DNA from: a virus
Virus record (IMG/VR): IMGVR_UViG_3300023196_003206
Span: 1 to 27,747 of that record
Reading direction: 5' to 3' (one strand)
DNA: 27,747 nt
Shown one piece after another: positions 27,381 to 27,747 of this stretch. Position numbers and translations under genes: made by a program. Position 1 is the first letter of the stretch. The number at the start of each line of letters is the position of its first letter. Under the pieces are notes generated by a model that worked only from the letters and a program-made list of their open reading frames with translations, searched no databases and was not told the DNA's origin.

Positions 27381-27747
27381 TTAATGGATCACTTCAGTCC
27401 AGTCATCGTCCTGTGCGTCGTCTACCGGAGTCCAAGTAGTGGGCGGTATAACTGGCGCGGTCCAAGTAGTTTCTTGAGCTGCGTTAACCTGCACCCACAC
27501 ATCCTCCTGTGTGTCATCAACGACAATCCAGTTCGGGTCTTGTGGGGTCGGAATCTCGCCCCATACTAACACATTGCTAATGTTGATGATAGCCTGCTGA
27601 GAGGTCAGAATGACGTTTGCTTCGCCTATCGCCGTCAATGAGCCATAGCTCATCACCATTGGATTTTCTAGTACCAGAGTTGTAGCCTGAGCACTGGCGC
27701 GTACGTTAGCTATCGTGGATACAAGCTCTTGCGTAGTGAGTAACAGG
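27381..27747 (-). CDS. putative virion protein with W-rich repeats, 5' end outside the window
   Basis: The minus-strand frame is open to the window end, so the true start lies beyond 27747; the Met codon at 27659 is internal and has no strong Shine-Dalgarno sequence. At least 121 residues are visible. The first part (LVSTIANVRASAQATTLVLE, then VMSYGSLTAIGEANVIL) is Ala/Val/Thr-rich. The C-terminal 50 residues hold three copies of a Trp-bounded unit: WIVVDDTQEDVW, WVQVNAAQETTW and WTPVDDAQDDDW. It lies just ahead of the tail-fibre gene in the same operon, so a tail or virion role is likely. No family is named. Confidence 0.55.
   Translation of the reverse strand, partial: LLLTTQELVSTIANVRASAQATTLVLENPMVMSYGSLTAIGEANVILTSQQAIINISNVLVWGEIPTPQDPNWIVVDDTQEDVWVQVNAAQETTWTAPVIPPTTWTPVDDAQDDDWTEVIH

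Noticed and set aside
1-27747. tRNA genes, integrase or attachment sites
   Set aside because: No gap is long enough for a tRNA with supporting structure that I could see, and no recombinase motif appears in any frame.

Overview
This window is part of a double-stranded DNA tailed-phage genome, most likely a short-tailed (podovirus-like) phage of a Gram-negative bacterium. The evidence is a family A DNA polymerase, a phage lysozyme with a 3-TM holin-like protein, a protein resembling the P22 gp10 tail/packaged-DNA-stabilisation family, tail-fibre-like proteins, and a run of large Gly/Ala/Gln-rich proteins of the kind ejected with DNA. Terminase, portal and capsid genes are absent, so they probably lie outside the window, beyond base 27747 or before base 1. 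No integrase, excisionase, tRNA, rRNA, IS element or CRISPR array is visible. The exact host cannot be read from the sequence; Gram-negative, probably aquatic Pseudomonadota, is an inference from gene content only. Genes are tightly packed with many ATGA, TAATG and short overlaps, and no gene-free stretch exceeds about 165 bases.

Layout: (1) 27747 to 13327, minus strand: the late module. In transcription order it holds a W-repeat protein cut by the window end, a tail-fibre-like protein, a fibronectin-III virion protein, a holin-like protein, GH24 lysozyme, gp10-like protein, two small proteins, a candidate internal promoter, then four large putative internal/ejection proteins. (2) 11198 to 13347, plus strand: a SNF2-type helicase and an overlapping PD-(D/E)XK nuclease. 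They converge on the late module with a 21-base overlap, next to a perfect 12-bp stem-loop. (3) 11111 to 4502, minus strand, divergent from (2): three early proteins (one SSB-like), an intrinsic terminator, an AEP-type primase, a UvrD-like helicase and DNA polymerase, ending in tandem hairpins of which the second is a textbook terminator. (4) 4396 to 1, minus strand: a new promoter, then at least 16 small genes, including a ribbon-helix-helix regulator, a dATP/dGTP diphosphohydrolase-like (DUF5664/MazZ-type) protein, a Cys-rich putative metal binder, an exported SleB-type cell-wall hydrolase, an AT-hook protein and a small membrane protein.

Together, modules 2 and 3 look like a self-contained replication/recombination set: primase, polymerase with proofreading, two helicases, nuclease and putative SSB. 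The polymerase has Leu at the E. coli Phe762 position. The primase plus SNF2 helicase plus PD-(D/E)XK nuclease resembles the core triad of TOTE-type systems. The DUF5664 protein raises the testable possibility of modified nucleotide metabolism. Lysis may use two different muralytic enzymes coded about 23 kb apart.
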